From assembly GCA_934277985.1 (NCBI GenBank), contig CAKQWF010000004.1, forward strand, positions 62,001 to 126,000: 64,000 bases of DNA. The letters run 5' to 3'. The translations under genes and the position numbers were made by a program. Under the pieces are notes generated by a model that saw only the letters and a list, made by a program, of their open reading frames with translations, did no database searches and was not told the DNA's origin. Shown here piece after piece: positions 54,421 to 63,921 of the stretch. Positions within the stretch are counted from its first letter, which is position 1, and every line of letters starts with the position of its first letter. The stretch is from an uncultured Oxalobacter sp. (GTDB lineage Bacteria; Pseudomonadota; Gammaproteobacteria; Burkholderiales; Burkholderiaceae_D).

Positions 54421-54447
54421 TTCCATACGAAAATTTTTCGTATGGAA
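54421..54447. promoter_or_regulatory. 27-bp near-perfect palindrome upstream of the symporter gene
   Basis: TTCCATACGAAAA, one T, then TTTTCGTATGGAA: 13-base arms match exactly. It lies 61 bases before the symporter ATG and covers the expected -35 region of a TATAAT at 54401-54406 on the minus strand. The near absence of a loop fits a dimeric repressor site better than an RNA hairpin. No regulator gene is adjacent. Confidence 0.6.
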
Positions 54448-54506
54448 ACACCGTCCCTTCACGGGCAAAAAACCGGCCTGTTGTTTTATTTGAACAGATC
54501 GTAAAT

Positions 54507-56069
54507 TCAGAAAAACAAAGCGCCTCCGGCGAGAAAACCCGCCAGCAAAATACCGATCAACAAACCACCTGAAAAATACATGAAACGGCTGAGACGCCGA
54601 TTGATTTCATCCTGTCCGTTCTGCAATCGTTCAAACCGTTTCAGGTTGTCATCCGGACGCGCGATCGTCTCCAGCGCTTCCTGAACCAGTCGCGGCAATT
54701 GTGGAAAAATACGGCTGTAATGGGTGGACTCTATCCTGAAACGTTCGATCAGCCCCTTCATGCCGACCTGTTCGTCCATCCAGTTTTCCAGAAACGGCTT
54801 GGCCGTCTTCCACAGATCAAGATCGGGATCCAGCTGTCTGCCCAGTCCTTCGATATTGAGCATCGTCTTTTGCAACAGGAAAAGCTGCGGCTGGATTTCG
54901 ATATTGAAACGACGCGAAGTCTGGAACAGGCGCATGAGAACCAGCCCGAACGAAAAATCCTTGAGCGGCCTGTCGAACATCGGTTCGCAACAGGTTCTGA
55001 CTGCAGCTTCCAGTTCCACAACACTGGTATCGGGCGGTGCCCATCCCGATTCAATATTGGCCTGCGCCACCATCTTGTAATCGCGCCGGAAAAAAGCCAC
55101 AAAATTTCTGGAAAGATATTCCTTGTCGAAATCATCAAGCATGCCGACGATCCCCAAATCCAGCGCGATATACCGCCCGAAAGTCTCCGGTTCCACTGAA
55201 ATCAGGATATTGCCGGGATGCATGTCGGCATGAAAAAACGCATCCCTGAAAACCTGCGTCAGAAAAATTTCCACCCCATCGCTGGCAAGTTTTTTCAGAT
55301 CAAGCCCCGCCTCGACAAGTCTGTCCGTCTGCGATACCGGAATACCCGTCATTTTTTCCATCACAATGACGTCGGTAGAACAGTAATCCCAGAAAATCTC
55401 CGGTACGATCAGCTTGTCGGAATCGGCGAAATTCCTGCGCAGCTGGCTGTAATTCGCCGCTTCACGCATCAGATCCAGTTCGTCATGAAGCGATTTGTCG
55501 AACTCATGAACGACGGCAGTCAACCGCAAGCGCTTTCCGTCACGCCAGAATTTTTCACCAAGCGCCGCAAACAGATACAACAATTCGATGTCGCGTCCGA
55601 TCCGTTTTTGCATTTCGGGACGCAAAACCTTCACCGCAACTTCACGCCCGTTGTGCAACGTCGCGAAATGCACCTGCGCAACGGAAGCCGACGCGACAGG
55701 AATGCGATCGAACGAGGCAAACAGCTTTTCAGGCGGTGCACCCAGCGATTTCGTTATCTGTCCGACAGCCAGAGAAGAATCGAAAGGCGGCACACGATCC
55801 TGCAATTTTTCCAGTTCATCGGCGATTTCCGTCGGCAACAGATCGCGTCTGGTCGAAAGCATTTGCCCGAACTTGATGAAAATCGGCCCCAGCTCTTCCA
55901 GTGCCTTTCGCAATCTCGCAGCCGGCGGCACCGACATGCTCCGCCAGAAAAACAGACAACGATACAAAATCGCCAGGCGCCGTCCCGGAAAATACGACAC
56001 GGCCATCTCGTCCAGTCCATACCGGAAGAGAATGTAAAAAATCACAATCAGCCGCCAGACCTTCCGCAT
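54507..56069 (-). CDS. ubiB: Ubiquinone biosynthesis regulatory kinase-like protein UbiB
   Basis: UbiB is an ATPase of the ABC1/ADCK family needed for ubiquinone synthesis. From ATG 56069 (AGGA upstream) the protein has 520 residues. It has the KxGQ motif in [15 protein letters not shown], the Ala-rich loop [11 protein letters not shown] and [11 protein letters not shown], and two C-terminal membrane helices ([22 protein letters not shown]). It follows the Tim44-like gene, but a terminator separates them. The ubiJ gene that usually stands just before ubiB is absent here. Confidence 0.96.
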   Translation of the reverse strand: MRKVWRLIVIFYILFRYGLDEMAVSYFPGRRLAILYRCLFFWRSMSVPPAARLRKALEELGPIFIKFGQMLSTRRDLLPTEIADELEKLQDRVPPFDSSLAVGQITKSLGAPPEKLFASFDRIPVASASVAQVHFATLHNGREVAVKVLRPEMQKRIGRDIELLYLFAALGEKFWRDGKRLRLTAVVHEFDKSLHDELDLMREAANYSQLRRNFADSDKLIVPEIFWDYCSTDVIVMEKMTGIPVSQTDRLVEAGLDLKKLASDGVEIFLTQVFRDAFFHADMHPGNILISVEPETFGRYIALDLGIVGMLDDFDKEYLSRNFVAFFRRDYKMVAQANIESGWAPPDTSVVELEAAVRTCCEPMFDRPLKDFSFGLVLMRLFQTSRRFNIEIQPQLFLLQKTMLNIEGLGRQLDPDLDLWKTAKPFLENWMDEQVGMKGLIERFRIESTHYSRIFPQLPRLVQEALETIARPDDNLKRFERLQNGQDEINRRLSRFMYFSGGLLIGILLAGFLAGGALFF

Positions 56070-56194
56070 TATCCTGTCGCCCCCCACTTCCCGTTCCTGT
56101 TCACATGCTTTCTGATTTCCGACATACGATATGTCATTTTCCGGTATCTGGCCATAGACCGCCCTGGAAAACCCGACTGTGGCATACATGCCAT

Positions 56195-56233
56195 AAAAAA
56201 CAAAACCGCCCGCAACACAACGCGGACGGTTTT
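56195..56233 (-). terminator. Terminator between the Tim44-like gene and ubiB
   Basis: On the minus strand AAAACCGTCCGC pairs with GCGGGCGGTTTT (one G-U pair, eight-base loop), followed by GTTTTTT. It ends the operon that begins with the YqaA gene, so ubiB must have its own promoter. Confidence 0.88.
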
Positions 56234-56260
56234 GCAGGTGGTACAGCTTTCAGCAGCACA

Positions 56261-57181
56261 TCATGACAACTGCTGGATACCGGCCAACACCCAGCCGTCC
56301 TTCTTGGAAATCGGTCGCGTCAGATTCCATACTTCCTCAAACGGTTCCGGAGCAGCGCCTTCCGCCTCACGGATCTTGCCACTGAATTTCACGCTGGCCA
56401 TATATTCATGACTCAATGTTTCGATACCCAGCAATTCAGCATCCAGCGACACGACATCCGTCACATTCGGTGCCGTACCACGTTCCTGAAGCTGCAACCT
56501 GATTTCGGCGAACATTTCCGGCGTCGTGAATTCATGGATATCGTTGATATCCCCCTTGTCCCATGCAGCCTGCATCCGGATAAAGTAGGATTTGGCCGCT
56601 CTCAGGAAAGCAGGGACATCGAAATCGGCCGGAATACCCCAGTTATCGCCGGCATTCGTATCCTGCATGCCTGCGGCTGCCGTCCCTGCGAATTGCTGCG
56701 GTAATGCAGAACCGATTTCGGGTGTTCCCGAATTCGTATATCCCGTATTCTGGTAATTGCCTGCATAAGCATTGGCATCCTGTTCACGCCGCTTGGCCGA
56801 AAATCGCCGCATCAGGAAGCGAACGACATAGACAATGATAATCAGCATCAAAACCGTGCTGATCATGTTCGCCATGCCGCCGCCGATACCGAAGTGACTC
56901 AGCAACGCACCCAGACCGAGTCCCAGCAATGCGCCTCCCAGAATACCGCCCCACCGGCTGGCCGGACGAGGCGCGTTGGCACCCTGCGGATTGGCTGCAC
57001 GCTGCCCCTGCTGCGCCTGCTGGCCGGGTTGTGCCATATTCCGCTGCATGGGTGCGATACGGCCGATATTGGATGACTGGCGGCCGAACGATCCGCCGCC
57101 CAGCCTTCTGGCCTCTGCATCCGTCATGACCATGGATGCAAGACCCGCCACCAGAACAAATGCAAGCAAAAGTTTTTTCAT
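56261..57181 (-). CDS. Tim44-like domain membrane protein
   Basis: This 306-residue protein begins with a signal-like helix (LLLAFVLVAGLASMVMTDAEA). A Gln/Ala/Gly-rich stretch, a membrane helix (ISTVLMLIIIVYVVRFL) and a C-terminal Tim44-like domain (SYFIRMQAAWDKGDINDIHEFTTPEM) follow. The family resembles the mitochondrial Tim44 domain; in bacteria its job is not settled, but the ubiE-Tim44-ubiB context is conserved in Betaproteobacteria. It starts 12 bases after ubiE and ends at a terminator. Confidence 0.9.
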   Translation of the reverse strand: MKKLLLAFVLVAGLASMVMTDAEARRLGGGSFGRQSSNIGRIAPMQRNMAQPGQQAQQGQRAANPQGANAPRPASRWGGILGGALLGLGLGALLSHFGIGGGMANMISTVLMLIIIVYVVRFLMRRFSAKRREQDANAYAGNYQNTGYTNSGTPEIGSALPQQFAGTAAAGMQDTNAGDNWGIPADFDVPAFLRAAKSYFIRMQAAWDKGDINDIHEFTTPEMFAEIRLQLQERGTAPNVTDVVSLDAELLGIETLSHEYMASVKFSGKIREAEGAAPEPFEEVWNLTRPISKKDGWVLAGIQQLS

Positions 57182-57193
57182 AACACTCCTGTT

Positions 57194-57928
57194 TTATAAC
57201 TTCATACCCGTATGAAGTGCGACCACTCCTGCAGTCAGATTGAAAAATCTGGCGCACACGAATCCTGCATCCTCAAGCATTTTCTGCAAGGTTTCCTGAT
57301 CCGGATGGACCCGTATGGATTCCGCCAGATAACGATAGCTCTCCGCGCTTTTCGCCACATGTTTTCCCAGCCATGGCAACACGGAAAATGAATACATATC
57401 ATACAGGTTCTGCAAAGGTTTCCAAACTTTTGAAAACTCGAGAACCAGCAACTTGCCGCCCTGTTTCAACACACGGTGCATTTCACGCAATGCCTCTTCC
57501 TTGTGTGTCATGTTCCTGAGTCCGAACGACACGATCACCCTGTCGAAATAATCATCCGGAAAAGGCAGTTTTTCGGCATCGCATACCATTACCGGAAGCA
57601 ATACCCCCTTGTCGAGCAGACGGTCACGGCCATATTGCAGCATGGTTTCATTGATATCGGTCAGCCATACCTGGCCGTCAGGGCCGACCTGTCTGGCGAA
57701 AGCAAGCGCCATATCCCCCGTTCCGCCGGCGACATCGAGCACGCGGAAACCCTTGCGGATACCTGCCTGCGATACGGCAAAAGCCTTCCATACCCGATGC
57801 AGGCCACCCGACATCAGATCGTTCATCAAATCATAATGTCTGGCCACCTGATTGAACACATCGGCCACTTTGCCCGCTTTTTCGTGTTCATCGATTTTCT
57901 GAAAACCGAAATGCGTCAGTCTGGTCAT
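57194..57928 (-). CDS. ubiE: Demethylubiquinone/demethylmenaquinone C-methyltransferase
   Basis: UbiE adds the ring C-methyl group in both ubiquinone and menaquinone synthesis. The 244-residue enzyme has the SAM motif [17 protein letters not shown] and the family start ...[40 protein letters not shown] is the typical core. Its start is only three bases after the HIT gene, so it belongs to the YqaA-HIT-ubiE-Tim44 operon. Confidence 0.97.
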   Translation of the reverse strand: MTRLTHFGFQKIDEHEKAGKVADVFNQVARHYDLMNDLMSGGLHRVWKAFAVSQAGIRKGFRVLDVAGGTGDMALAFARQVGPDGQVWLTDINETMLQYGRDRLLDKGVLLPVMVCDAEKLPFPDDYFDRVIVSFGLRNMTHKEEALREMHRVLKQGGKLLVLEFSKVWKPLQNLYDMYSFSVLPWLGKHVAKSAESYRYLAESIRVHPDQETLQKMLEDAGFVCARFFNLTAGVVALHTGMKL

Positions 57929-57931
57929 AAA

Positions 57932-58378
57932 TCACAAATCCCGCGCAGGACCATATTGAGCCGTCAGCACTTCCGAAAGATAGCTGCGCAATTCCGGCAA
58001 ACGGTTTTTACGTTCCTGTATCGTCCGTCCATCCATGTTTCTTCTCGCCATCGACCAGACAGAATCGGGAAAATGCGCATCATCGGCATAGCGCGGAATC
58101 ACATGCCAGTGAAGATGCGGCACCATATTGCCCAATGAAGCCAGATTGATCTTGTCCGGTCGCATCACTTGCCTGACACACTGCTCCACCAGCCAGACGA
58201 CGCCCATCAGTTCCATCCTGTCCTTTTCGTCAAGATCGGTCATTTCGGCGACGTGACGATTCCATATCACACGACAAAAACCCGGATAACCGGCCTCATC
58301 GGCCAGAATGACCCGCCAGTTTTCACTGGCATAAACCAATCCATCCGGCTTTTGTGAACAAAGGACACATTCTTTCAT
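57932..58378 (-). CDS. HIT family hydrolase
   Basis: From ATG 58378 the protein has 148 residues. An ATG at 58387 that overlaps the upstream stop (TGATG) would add three. The HIT triad is HLHWHVIPR near residue 92, which binds the alpha-phosphate of nucleotides. An N-terminal ECVLC pair is present, as in many HIT proteins with a zinc or disulfide site. It is probably a nucleotide hydrolase or transferase; the substrate is unknown. It lies between the YqaA-type gene and ubiE. Confidence 0.9.
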   Translation of the reverse strand: MKECVLCSQKPDGLVYASENWRVILADEAGYPGFCRVIWNRHVAEMTDLDEKDRMELMGVVWLVEQCVRQVMRPDKINLASLGNMVPHLHWHVIPRYADDAHFPDSVWSMARRNMDGRTIQERKNRLPELRSYLSEVLTAQYGPARDL

Positions 58379-58386
58379 TACCGCCA

Positions 58387-58878
58387 TCACCCCAAAAACT
58401 GCGCAAGCCCGCGCCACGAACTGTCAGGAATATACAAAAGCAACCATGTCATCACGATATAGCGTCCGAGCTTGCCGATCGCCATATAGATGACACAGGG
58501 CCAGAAAGGCAGCTTCAGCCAGCCTCCTACCGTACATAGCGGATCGCCGATACCAGGTAACCAGCTCAGCAACATCGTCTTGGCACCATGCCTTTCAAGC
58601 CAGCCGAACCACAATGCCTTGCGCTCTTTGGCAAATGCCTCTTTCGCACCATACCCGATCCAGTAATTGAGCACACCACCCAGCGTGTTGCCTACTGTGG
58701 CGACAGCCATCACCGGCCAGAACAGCGTCCTGTCGGCAACGACCACCGCGAAAACCGCCGGCTCCGAACCGAGCGGCAACAAGGTAGCCGACACGAAGCT
58801 GATGATAAACACTGATGTCAGCCCAACCTGCGGAATCGCCAGATAGCCCAGTATCCAGTGAACGGCTGACTCGATCAT
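58387..58878 (-). CDS. YqaA family inner-membrane protein (SNARE-associated/DedA-like)
   Basis: This 163-residue membrane protein has four to five hydrophobic segments and the YqaA/DedA signature (LPLGSEPAVFAVVVAD, GNTLGGVLNYWIGYGAKE). The family includes undecaprenyl-phosphate and phosphatidylethanolamine flippases in the wider DedA group, but YqaA itself has no proven substrate. It is first in the operon with the HIT gene and ubiE. Confidence 0.9.
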   Translation of the reverse strand: MIESAVHWILGYLAIPQVGLTSVFIISFVSATLLPLGSEPAVFAVVVADRTLFWPVMAVATVGNTLGGVLNYWIGYGAKEAFAKERKALWFGWLERHGAKTMLLSWLPGIGDPLCTVGGWLKLPFWPCVIYMAIGKLGRYIVMTWLLLYIPDSSWRGLAQFLG

Positions 58879-59023
58879 GTTGAACCCTGCAATCCTTCCG
58901 CCATATCAGATACGGCCAAAACGCTGTACATCATCCCGAAAGAAGCGAACAGCAAAAAAGACCAAGCATACCAGACGGGGATTATAATGTTGCGAAAAAT
59001 TACAGACGTTGTCCAGTATCATC

Positions 59024-60553
59024 ATGACCGATTATCTGAAAAAAATCCTCACGGCACGTGTTTACGATGTCGCCATCGAATCTCCGCTCGAACAGGCAAC
59101 CAACCTCTCCAAACGCACCGGCAACCACATCCTGCTCAAACGCGAAGACATGCAAAGCGTATTCAGCTTCAAACTGCGCGGTGCCTATAACAAAATGGCC
59201 AACCTGTCTGCAGACCAGCTGAAAAAAGGCGTGATCTGCGCTTCGGCAGGCAACCATGCCCAAGGCGTCGCGCTGGCGGCCAGACGACTTGACTGCCAGG
59301 CCGTCATCGCCATGCCGACGACCACGCCGCCGGTCAAGATCGAGGCCGTCCGTACTCACGGAGGCAACAATGTCGAAGTCGTACTGTACGGCGACTCTTT
59401 TTCCGATACCTGCGATCATGCGAAAAAACTCGAAAAAGAACGGCATCTGACCTTCATCCATCCGTTTGACGATCCCGATGTCATCGCCGGACAAGGAACG
59501 ATCGGCATGGAAATCCTTCGCCAGCATTCCGGCCCCATCCATGCCATTTTCGTCCCCGTCGGTGGCGGCGGCCTGATTGCCGGCATCGCCGCATACGTCA
59601 AACAGATACGTCCGGAAATTCGCATCATCGGTGTCGAAACTGCCGATTCCTGCGCCATGAAACAAAGCCTTGACGCAGGTCATCGTATCAATTTGCAGGA
59701 TGTCGGCCTGTTTTCCGATGGCACGGCCGTCAAGCTGGTCGGCGAAGAAACCTTCAGGATATCCCGCGAATATGTGGACGACATCGTTCTGGTCGATACC
59801 GACGACGTGTGCGCCGCCATCAAGGATGTTTTCCTCGACACCCGCAGCATTCTGGAACCGGCCGGCGCGCTGGCTGTCGCCGGTATCAAGGCTTATATCG
59901 GAAAACATGAAGAAGCCGGGAAACCGCTGACCGGACAAACCATGGTCGCCGTCACATCCGGCGCCAACATGAATTTCGACCGTTTGCGTTTTGTGGCCGA
60001 ACGTGCTGACGTCGGTGAAGACCGTGAAGCGGTACTGGCCGTCACCATTCCCGAAAAACGGGGCAGTTTCCGCCGTTTCTGCGAACTGATCGGTCCACGG
60101 CATATCACCGAATTCAATTACCGCATCAGCGACGACAAGGCAGCCCATGTTTTCGTAGGCGTCGAAGTCGAAAACCGCAAGGAAAAAAACGGCATCATCG
60201 CGACCTTCGAGAAAAACGGTTACCATACCATCGATCTGAGCGACGACGAACTGGGCAAATTGCACATCCGGTACATGGTCGGCGGCAAAAGTCCTTTTGC
60301 CGAAAACGAACTGTTGTACCGCTTCGAATTTCCGGAACGGCCTGGAGCACTCATGCGTTTTCTATCATCCATGGCGCCCGACTGGAATATCAGCCTGTTC
60401 CACTACCGCAACCACGGCGCAGACTATGGACGCGTGCTGGTCGGCTTGCAGGTTCCACAACAGGATATGAAAGCATTCGACCAATTCCTGTCCTCTGTCG
60501 GTTATCCTTACTGGAACGAAAGCGACAATCCGGTATACCGGTTGTTCCTCTGA
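59024..60553 (+). CDS. ilvA: Threonine ammonia-lyase, biosynthetic type with two ACT-like domains
   Basis: IlvA makes 2-oxobutanoate from threonine, the first step to isoleucine. From ATG 59024 (MTDYLKKILTARVYDV) the protein has 509 residues. The PLP lysine is in SFKLRGAYNKM, and the glycine loop is VGGGGLIAGIAAY. Two regulatory ACT-like repeats cover about residues 335-505 (RGSFRRFCELIGPR and RPGALMRFLSSMAPDWNISLF), which marks the isoleucine-inhibited biosynthetic form. A TTG five codons upstream is open but unlikely. Confidence 0.97.
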   Translation: MTDYLKKILTARVYDVAIESPLEQATNLSKRTGNHILLKREDMQSVFSFKLRGAYNKMANLSADQLKKGVICASAGNHAQGVALAARRLDCQAVIAMPTTTPPVKIEAVRTHGGNNVEVVLYGDSFSDTCDHAKKLEKERHLTFIHPFDDPDVIAGQGTIGMEILRQHSGPIHAIFVPVGGGGLIAGIAAYVKQIRPEIRIIGVETADSCAMKQSLDAGHRINLQDVGLFSDGTAVKLVGEETFRISREYVDDIVLVDTDDVCAAIKDVFLDTRSILEPAGALAVAGIKAYIGKHEEAGKPLTGQTMVAVTSGANMNFDRLRFVAERADVGEDREAVLAVTIPEKRGSFRRFCELIGPRHITEFNYRISDDKAAHVFVGVEVENRKEKNGIIATFEKNGYHTIDLSDDELGKLHIRYMVGGKSPFAENELLYRFEFPERPGALMRFLSSMAPDWNISLFHYRNHGADYGRVLVGLQVPQQDMKAFDQFLSSVGYPYWNESDNPVYRLFL

Positions 60554-60580
60554 TTTCAACGAACTTTCCGCTCACTGGTT

Positions 60581-61420
60581 ATGACATCTTCAGACAGCAT
60601 GAACGCATCGCCACTTGGCAAATCGACGGTTTATCCGACCGAATACGACCCGTCCCTGCTCTATCCGATCGAACGAAAGCCCATGCGCGAAAAACTGGGC
60701 ATCACCGGTTCGTTGCCGTTTTTCGGACTTGACTTCTGGAATGCCTACGAACTTTCCTGGCTCAATCTGCGAGGAAAACCGCAAGTCGCGCTCATGAACT
60801 TCAATGTTTCGGCCGACTCGCCAAACATCGTCGAATCCAAATCGCTCAAGCTCTACCTCAATTCGTTCTCGCAAACACGTATGGACGAGGCCGCCGACCT
60901 GATTCACGTCCTGCGCAACGACCTGAGCGATGCATTCGGTTCGCCGGTTCAGGTCTCGCTCAGGCAACAAGGTGATTTCGCATCCGCCAAATTGCAGGAA
61001 CTCGAAGGATTGCTCCTTGACCGTCTGGACATCGGAGTCGATACCTATGCACCCGATCCCTCGTTTTTAAAAAGCAACCAGGAAGAATATCCCGTCGAGG
61101 AAACATTGGTATCGAATCTTCTGAAGACGAACTGCCCGGTCACCGGACAACCTGACTGGGCCAGCCTGCAAATCCACTATGTCGGCCCACAAATCGATCA
61201 GGAAGGATTGCTCAAATATATCATCAGCCTGCGAACCGCGCAGGAATTCCACGAACAGTGTGTCGAACGGATCTTTCTGGACATACTCCGAAAATGCAAA
61301 CCGCAAAGCCTGACGGTCTATGCGCGTTACACACGCCGCGGAGGTATCGACATCAATCCATGGCGCAGCAATTTTACGTCGGGCAAACGTCCGCAACTGT
61401 TGAGAACCGCACGACAGTAA
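60581..61420 (+). CDS. queF: NADPH-dependent 7-cyano-7-deazaguanine reductase
   Basis: QueF reduces preQ0 to preQ1 in queuosine tRNA modification. The 279-residue protein is the bimodular (E. coli-like) form. The QueF motif is [12 protein letters not shown], and the catalytic cysteine is Cys185 in [11 protein letters not shown]. It follows ilvA by 27 bases. No other queuosine genes are in the window. Confidence 0.97.
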   Translation: MTSSDSMNASPLGKSTVYPTEYDPSLLYPIERKPMREKLGITGSLPFFGLDFWNAYELSWLNLRGKPQVALMNFNVSADSPNIVESKSLKLYLNSFSQTRMDEAADLIHVLRNDLSDAFGSPVQVSLRQQGDFASAKLQELEGLLLDRLDIGVDTYAPDPSFLKSNQEEYPVEETLVSNLLKTNCPVTGQPDWASLQIHYVGPQIDQEGLLKYIISLRTAQEFHEQCVERIFLDILRKCKPQSLTVYARYTRRGGIDINPWRSNFTSGKRPQLLRTARQ

Positions 61421-61431
61421 AAACGCACGAT

Positions 61432-61471
61432 GTGATGCATCGCCACCCGCATATCGGAACCGGTGCATCAC
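61432..61471. repeat. Inverted repeat upstream of ptsN
   Basis: GTGATGCA (61432-61439) and TGCATCAC (61464-61471) are exact complements separated by 24 bases. A TATAAT at 61476-61481 follows, before ptsN at 61512. It may be a regulatory site of the ptsN promoter or a chance pair. Confidence 0.4.
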
Positions 61472-61511
61472 GATTTATAATGCACTCATCTCAATACCGG
61501 ATAGATTCACC

Positions 61512-61988
61512 ATGTCCACCAACCTTTCCAGAATTTTACCTATCGAAAACATCGTTCTGGATCTTGAAGCATCCAGCAAACAACAGGTATTCGAACAGGC
61601 AGGACTGATTTTCGAAAACAACGGCGGCCTGTCGGGCGCCATCGTCACGGCCAATCTGATGGAAAGGGAAAACATGGGTTCCACAGGACTGGGCTATGGC
61701 GTCGCCGTCCCGCATGGACGTATCGACGGTCTGAAAACGCCAGAAGCCGCCTTTGTCAGACTTTCGTCGCCAATTTCTTTCGATGCGCCGGACGGCAAAC
61801 CCGTCAACCTTCTGTTTTTCCTTCTGATACCGCAAAACGTCACACAGCAACACCTGGAAATCCTCTCGGAAATCGCCGCCATGTTCTCCGACAACCAGTG
61901 CCGCCTTGCGCTGGCAACCGAAACGGACAAGGACCGTATCTATCGCATCGTTACCACCTGGAAACCCGGATCGTCCCTTCCGGAATAA
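61512..61988 (+). CDS. ptsN: PTS IIA-like nitrogen regulatory protein
   Basis: This is the IIA-Ntr protein of the nitrogen PTS, a phosphorelay that signals nitrogen and potassium status. The 158 residues hold the phosphorylated His68 in VAVPHGRID. It is followed after 23 bases by hprK and then rapZ, the conserved regulatory set. In many relatives rpoN and hpf stand just upstream; here queF and ilvA are there instead. Confidence 0.96.
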   Translation: MSTNLSRILPIENIVLDLEASSKQQVFEQAGLIFENNGGLSGAIVTANLMERENMGSTGLGYGVAVPHGRIDGLKTPEAAFVRLSSPISFDAPDGKPVNLLFFLLIPQNVTQQHLEILSEIAAMFSDNQCRLALATETDKDRIYRIVTTWKPGSSLPE

Positions 61989-62011
61989 CCCTCTGTCGAG
62001 AAGCCATTGCC

Positions 62012-62953
62012 ATGTCAACCGCCAATACGCTCACCATACAGCAGCTATACGCCAGCAACCGCGATGTCCTGAAACTGTCATGGTTTGCCGGTCTGGACGG
62101 CGGTCATCGGCAAATCTCGAGCAGCAGCGCTTCCGCTGCCGACCAGGTCGGCCACCTGAACCTGATCCACCCCATGCGTATCCAGGTATTCGGACGTCAG
62201 GAAATCGACTATTACGAACGACTCTCCCCAGAATCACGCGCCTATCTGGTACACGAAATCGCGGACTGCAATCCTCCTGCACTGATCATCGCACGCGGCC
62301 TCGGCGTCCCCGACGACATCCATTCCATATGCGATGCCAACAATATCCCGTTGTTCATCACCCCGCTCACCGCTGCGGAAGTCATCGATTATTTGCGCGT
62401 CTATCTTTCCAAACAACTGGCCATGCGCATCATCATGCACGGCGTTTTCATGGATGTTTTGGGCGTCGGCGTCCTGATTACTGGCGATTCGGGACTGGGC
62501 AAAAGCGAACTGGGACTTGAATTGATTACACGCAATCATGGCCTCGTCGCCGACGATGCCGTCGAATTTTCCCGTATCGCGCCGAACATCATCGAAGGAC
62601 GTGCCCCCAAACTGATCCAGAACCTGCTGGAAGTCCGCGGTCTCGGATTACTGGATATCCGCGCCATTTTCGGAGAAACGGCCGTCCGGCGCAAAATGCA
62701 GCTCAAACTCATCGTGCATCTGACACGCAGTCGCGCCGGGGACGACAATATCGAACGACTGCCGATCCACTCGCCGACTCAGGAAATACTGGGTCTGCCG
62801 ATCCGGAAAACCGTCATTCCGGTTGCGGCCGGCCGCAACATCGCCGTTCTGCTGGAAGCTGCCGTCAGAAACACCATCATGCAATTACGCGGATTCAATA
62901 CCATGGAAGAATTCATGGAACGCCAGCGCAAAGCCATGACCGACGACAAATGA
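62012..62953 (+). CDS. hprK: HPr kinase/phosphorylase
   Basis: HprK phosphorylates HPr on a serine and removes that phosphate, coupling carbon status to regulation. From ATG 62012 (MSTANTLTIQQLY) the protein has 313 residues. The Walker A GDSGLGKS is at 158-165 (Lys164), and the family signature LLEVRGLGLLDIRAIFG follows. The IAGRN-type C-terminal segment is VAAGRNIAVL. It lies between ptsN and rapZ; HPr itself is elsewhere. Confidence 0.97.
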   Translation: MSTANTLTIQQLYASNRDVLKLSWFAGLDGGHRQISSSSASAADQVGHLNLIHPMRIQVFGRQEIDYYERLSPESRAYLVHEIADCNPPALIIARGLGVPDDIHSICDANNIPLFITPLTAAEVIDYLRVYLSKQLAMRIIMHGVFMDVLGVGVLITGDSGLGKSELGLELITRNHGLVADDAVEFSRIAPNIIEGRAPKLIQNLLEVRGLGLLDIRAIFGETAVRRKMQLKLIVHLTRSRAGDDNIERLPIHSPTQEILGLPIRKTVIPVAAGRNIAVLLEAAVRNTIMQLRGFNTMEEFMERQRKAMTDDK

Positions 62954-63051
62954 AACAGCTCATCCGTACAAATATTGAAGCAAATCACATTTTTGTCATA
63001 TGGTTATGATAATCTACGATTGTATTTTCATCATTGCCTCATTGGATTCAC

Positions 63052-63921
63052 GTGCAGATCATACTTATCACCGGCATTTCCGGATCGGGAAAATCAGTCG
63101 CACTCAATGCGCTTGAGGATGCCGGCTATTTTTGCGTTGACAACCTGCCCCCCGTTCTGCTTCCGAAACTGGTAGCGACACGGCTCGATGAAAATTCCGA
63201 CAAACTGGCAGTCGCCGTTGATTCACGAAGCGCCGGTTCGCTCGACGACCTGCCGAAAAGCATCCAGTCCCTGAAAGATCATGGCCATGAAGTCCGCGTG
63301 CTCTTTCTCACGTCGGATACACAATCCCTGATCACCCGCTTTTCGGAAACCAGACGCAGCCACCCCCTTTCGCACCGCCACCACAAAAACACGCCGTTAT
63401 CGGATGACCGAACCCTGACGGAAGCCATCCGTGAAGAACGTGAATTGATGGCGGATATACAGATGATCAGCCATGTCATCGATACATCCAATTCCAGCGC
63501 GAACGAATTGCGCAACCGCGTCAAGGAACTGGTCAATATCGAACAGGCCCCGCTGACACTGCTTTTCGAATCATTCGGTTTCAAATTCGGCGTTCCACTC
63601 GATGCAGACATCATGTTCGATGTCCGGTGCCTGCCGAATCCCTATTACGATACCCGTCTGAGGCATCTGACCGGCAAGGACGCGGCGATCCGTACCTTCA
63701 TGGAACAACAGCCCGAAGCAGCCGAACTGCTGGAGGACATCCGCAGTTTCATCGAAAAATGGTTGCCTTCGTTCCGGCGTGACAACCGCAGTTATCTGAC
63801 CATCGCGCTGGGATGCACCGGCGGGCAACATCGCTCCGTATACATGGTCGAGCGACTGGCCGATCATTTCCGTCAATCCGAACAAGTCGTCACGCGCCAC
63901 CGTGAGCTGAAAACATCGTAA
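63052..63921 (+). CDS. rapZ: RNase adapter protein RapZ
   Basis: RapZ binds nucleotides and, in gammaproteobacteria, guides RNase E to the sRNA GlmZ to control GlmS. I place the start at GTG 63052 (MQIILITGISGSGKS, 289 residues), the normal N-terminus; an upstream TTG adds six codons. The P-loop GISGSGKS is at residues 8-15. The C-terminal domain has ALGCTGGQHRSVYMVE. It ends the ptsN-hprK-rapZ run and is convergent with the gene entering from the right edge. Confidence 0.96.
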   Translation: MQIILITGISGSGKSVALNALEDAGYFCVDNLPPVLLPKLVATRLDENSDKLAVAVDSRSAGSLDDLPKSIQSLKDHGHEVRVLFLTSDTQSLITRFSETRRSHPLSHRHHKNTPLSDDRTLTEAIREERELMADIQMISHVIDTSNSSANELRNRVKELVNIEQAPLTLLFESFGFKFGVPLDADIMFDVRCLPNPYYDTRLRHLTGKDAAIRTFMEQQPEAAELLEDIRSFIEKWLPSFRRDNRSYLTIALGCTGGQHRSVYMVERLADHFRQSEQVVTRHRELKTS

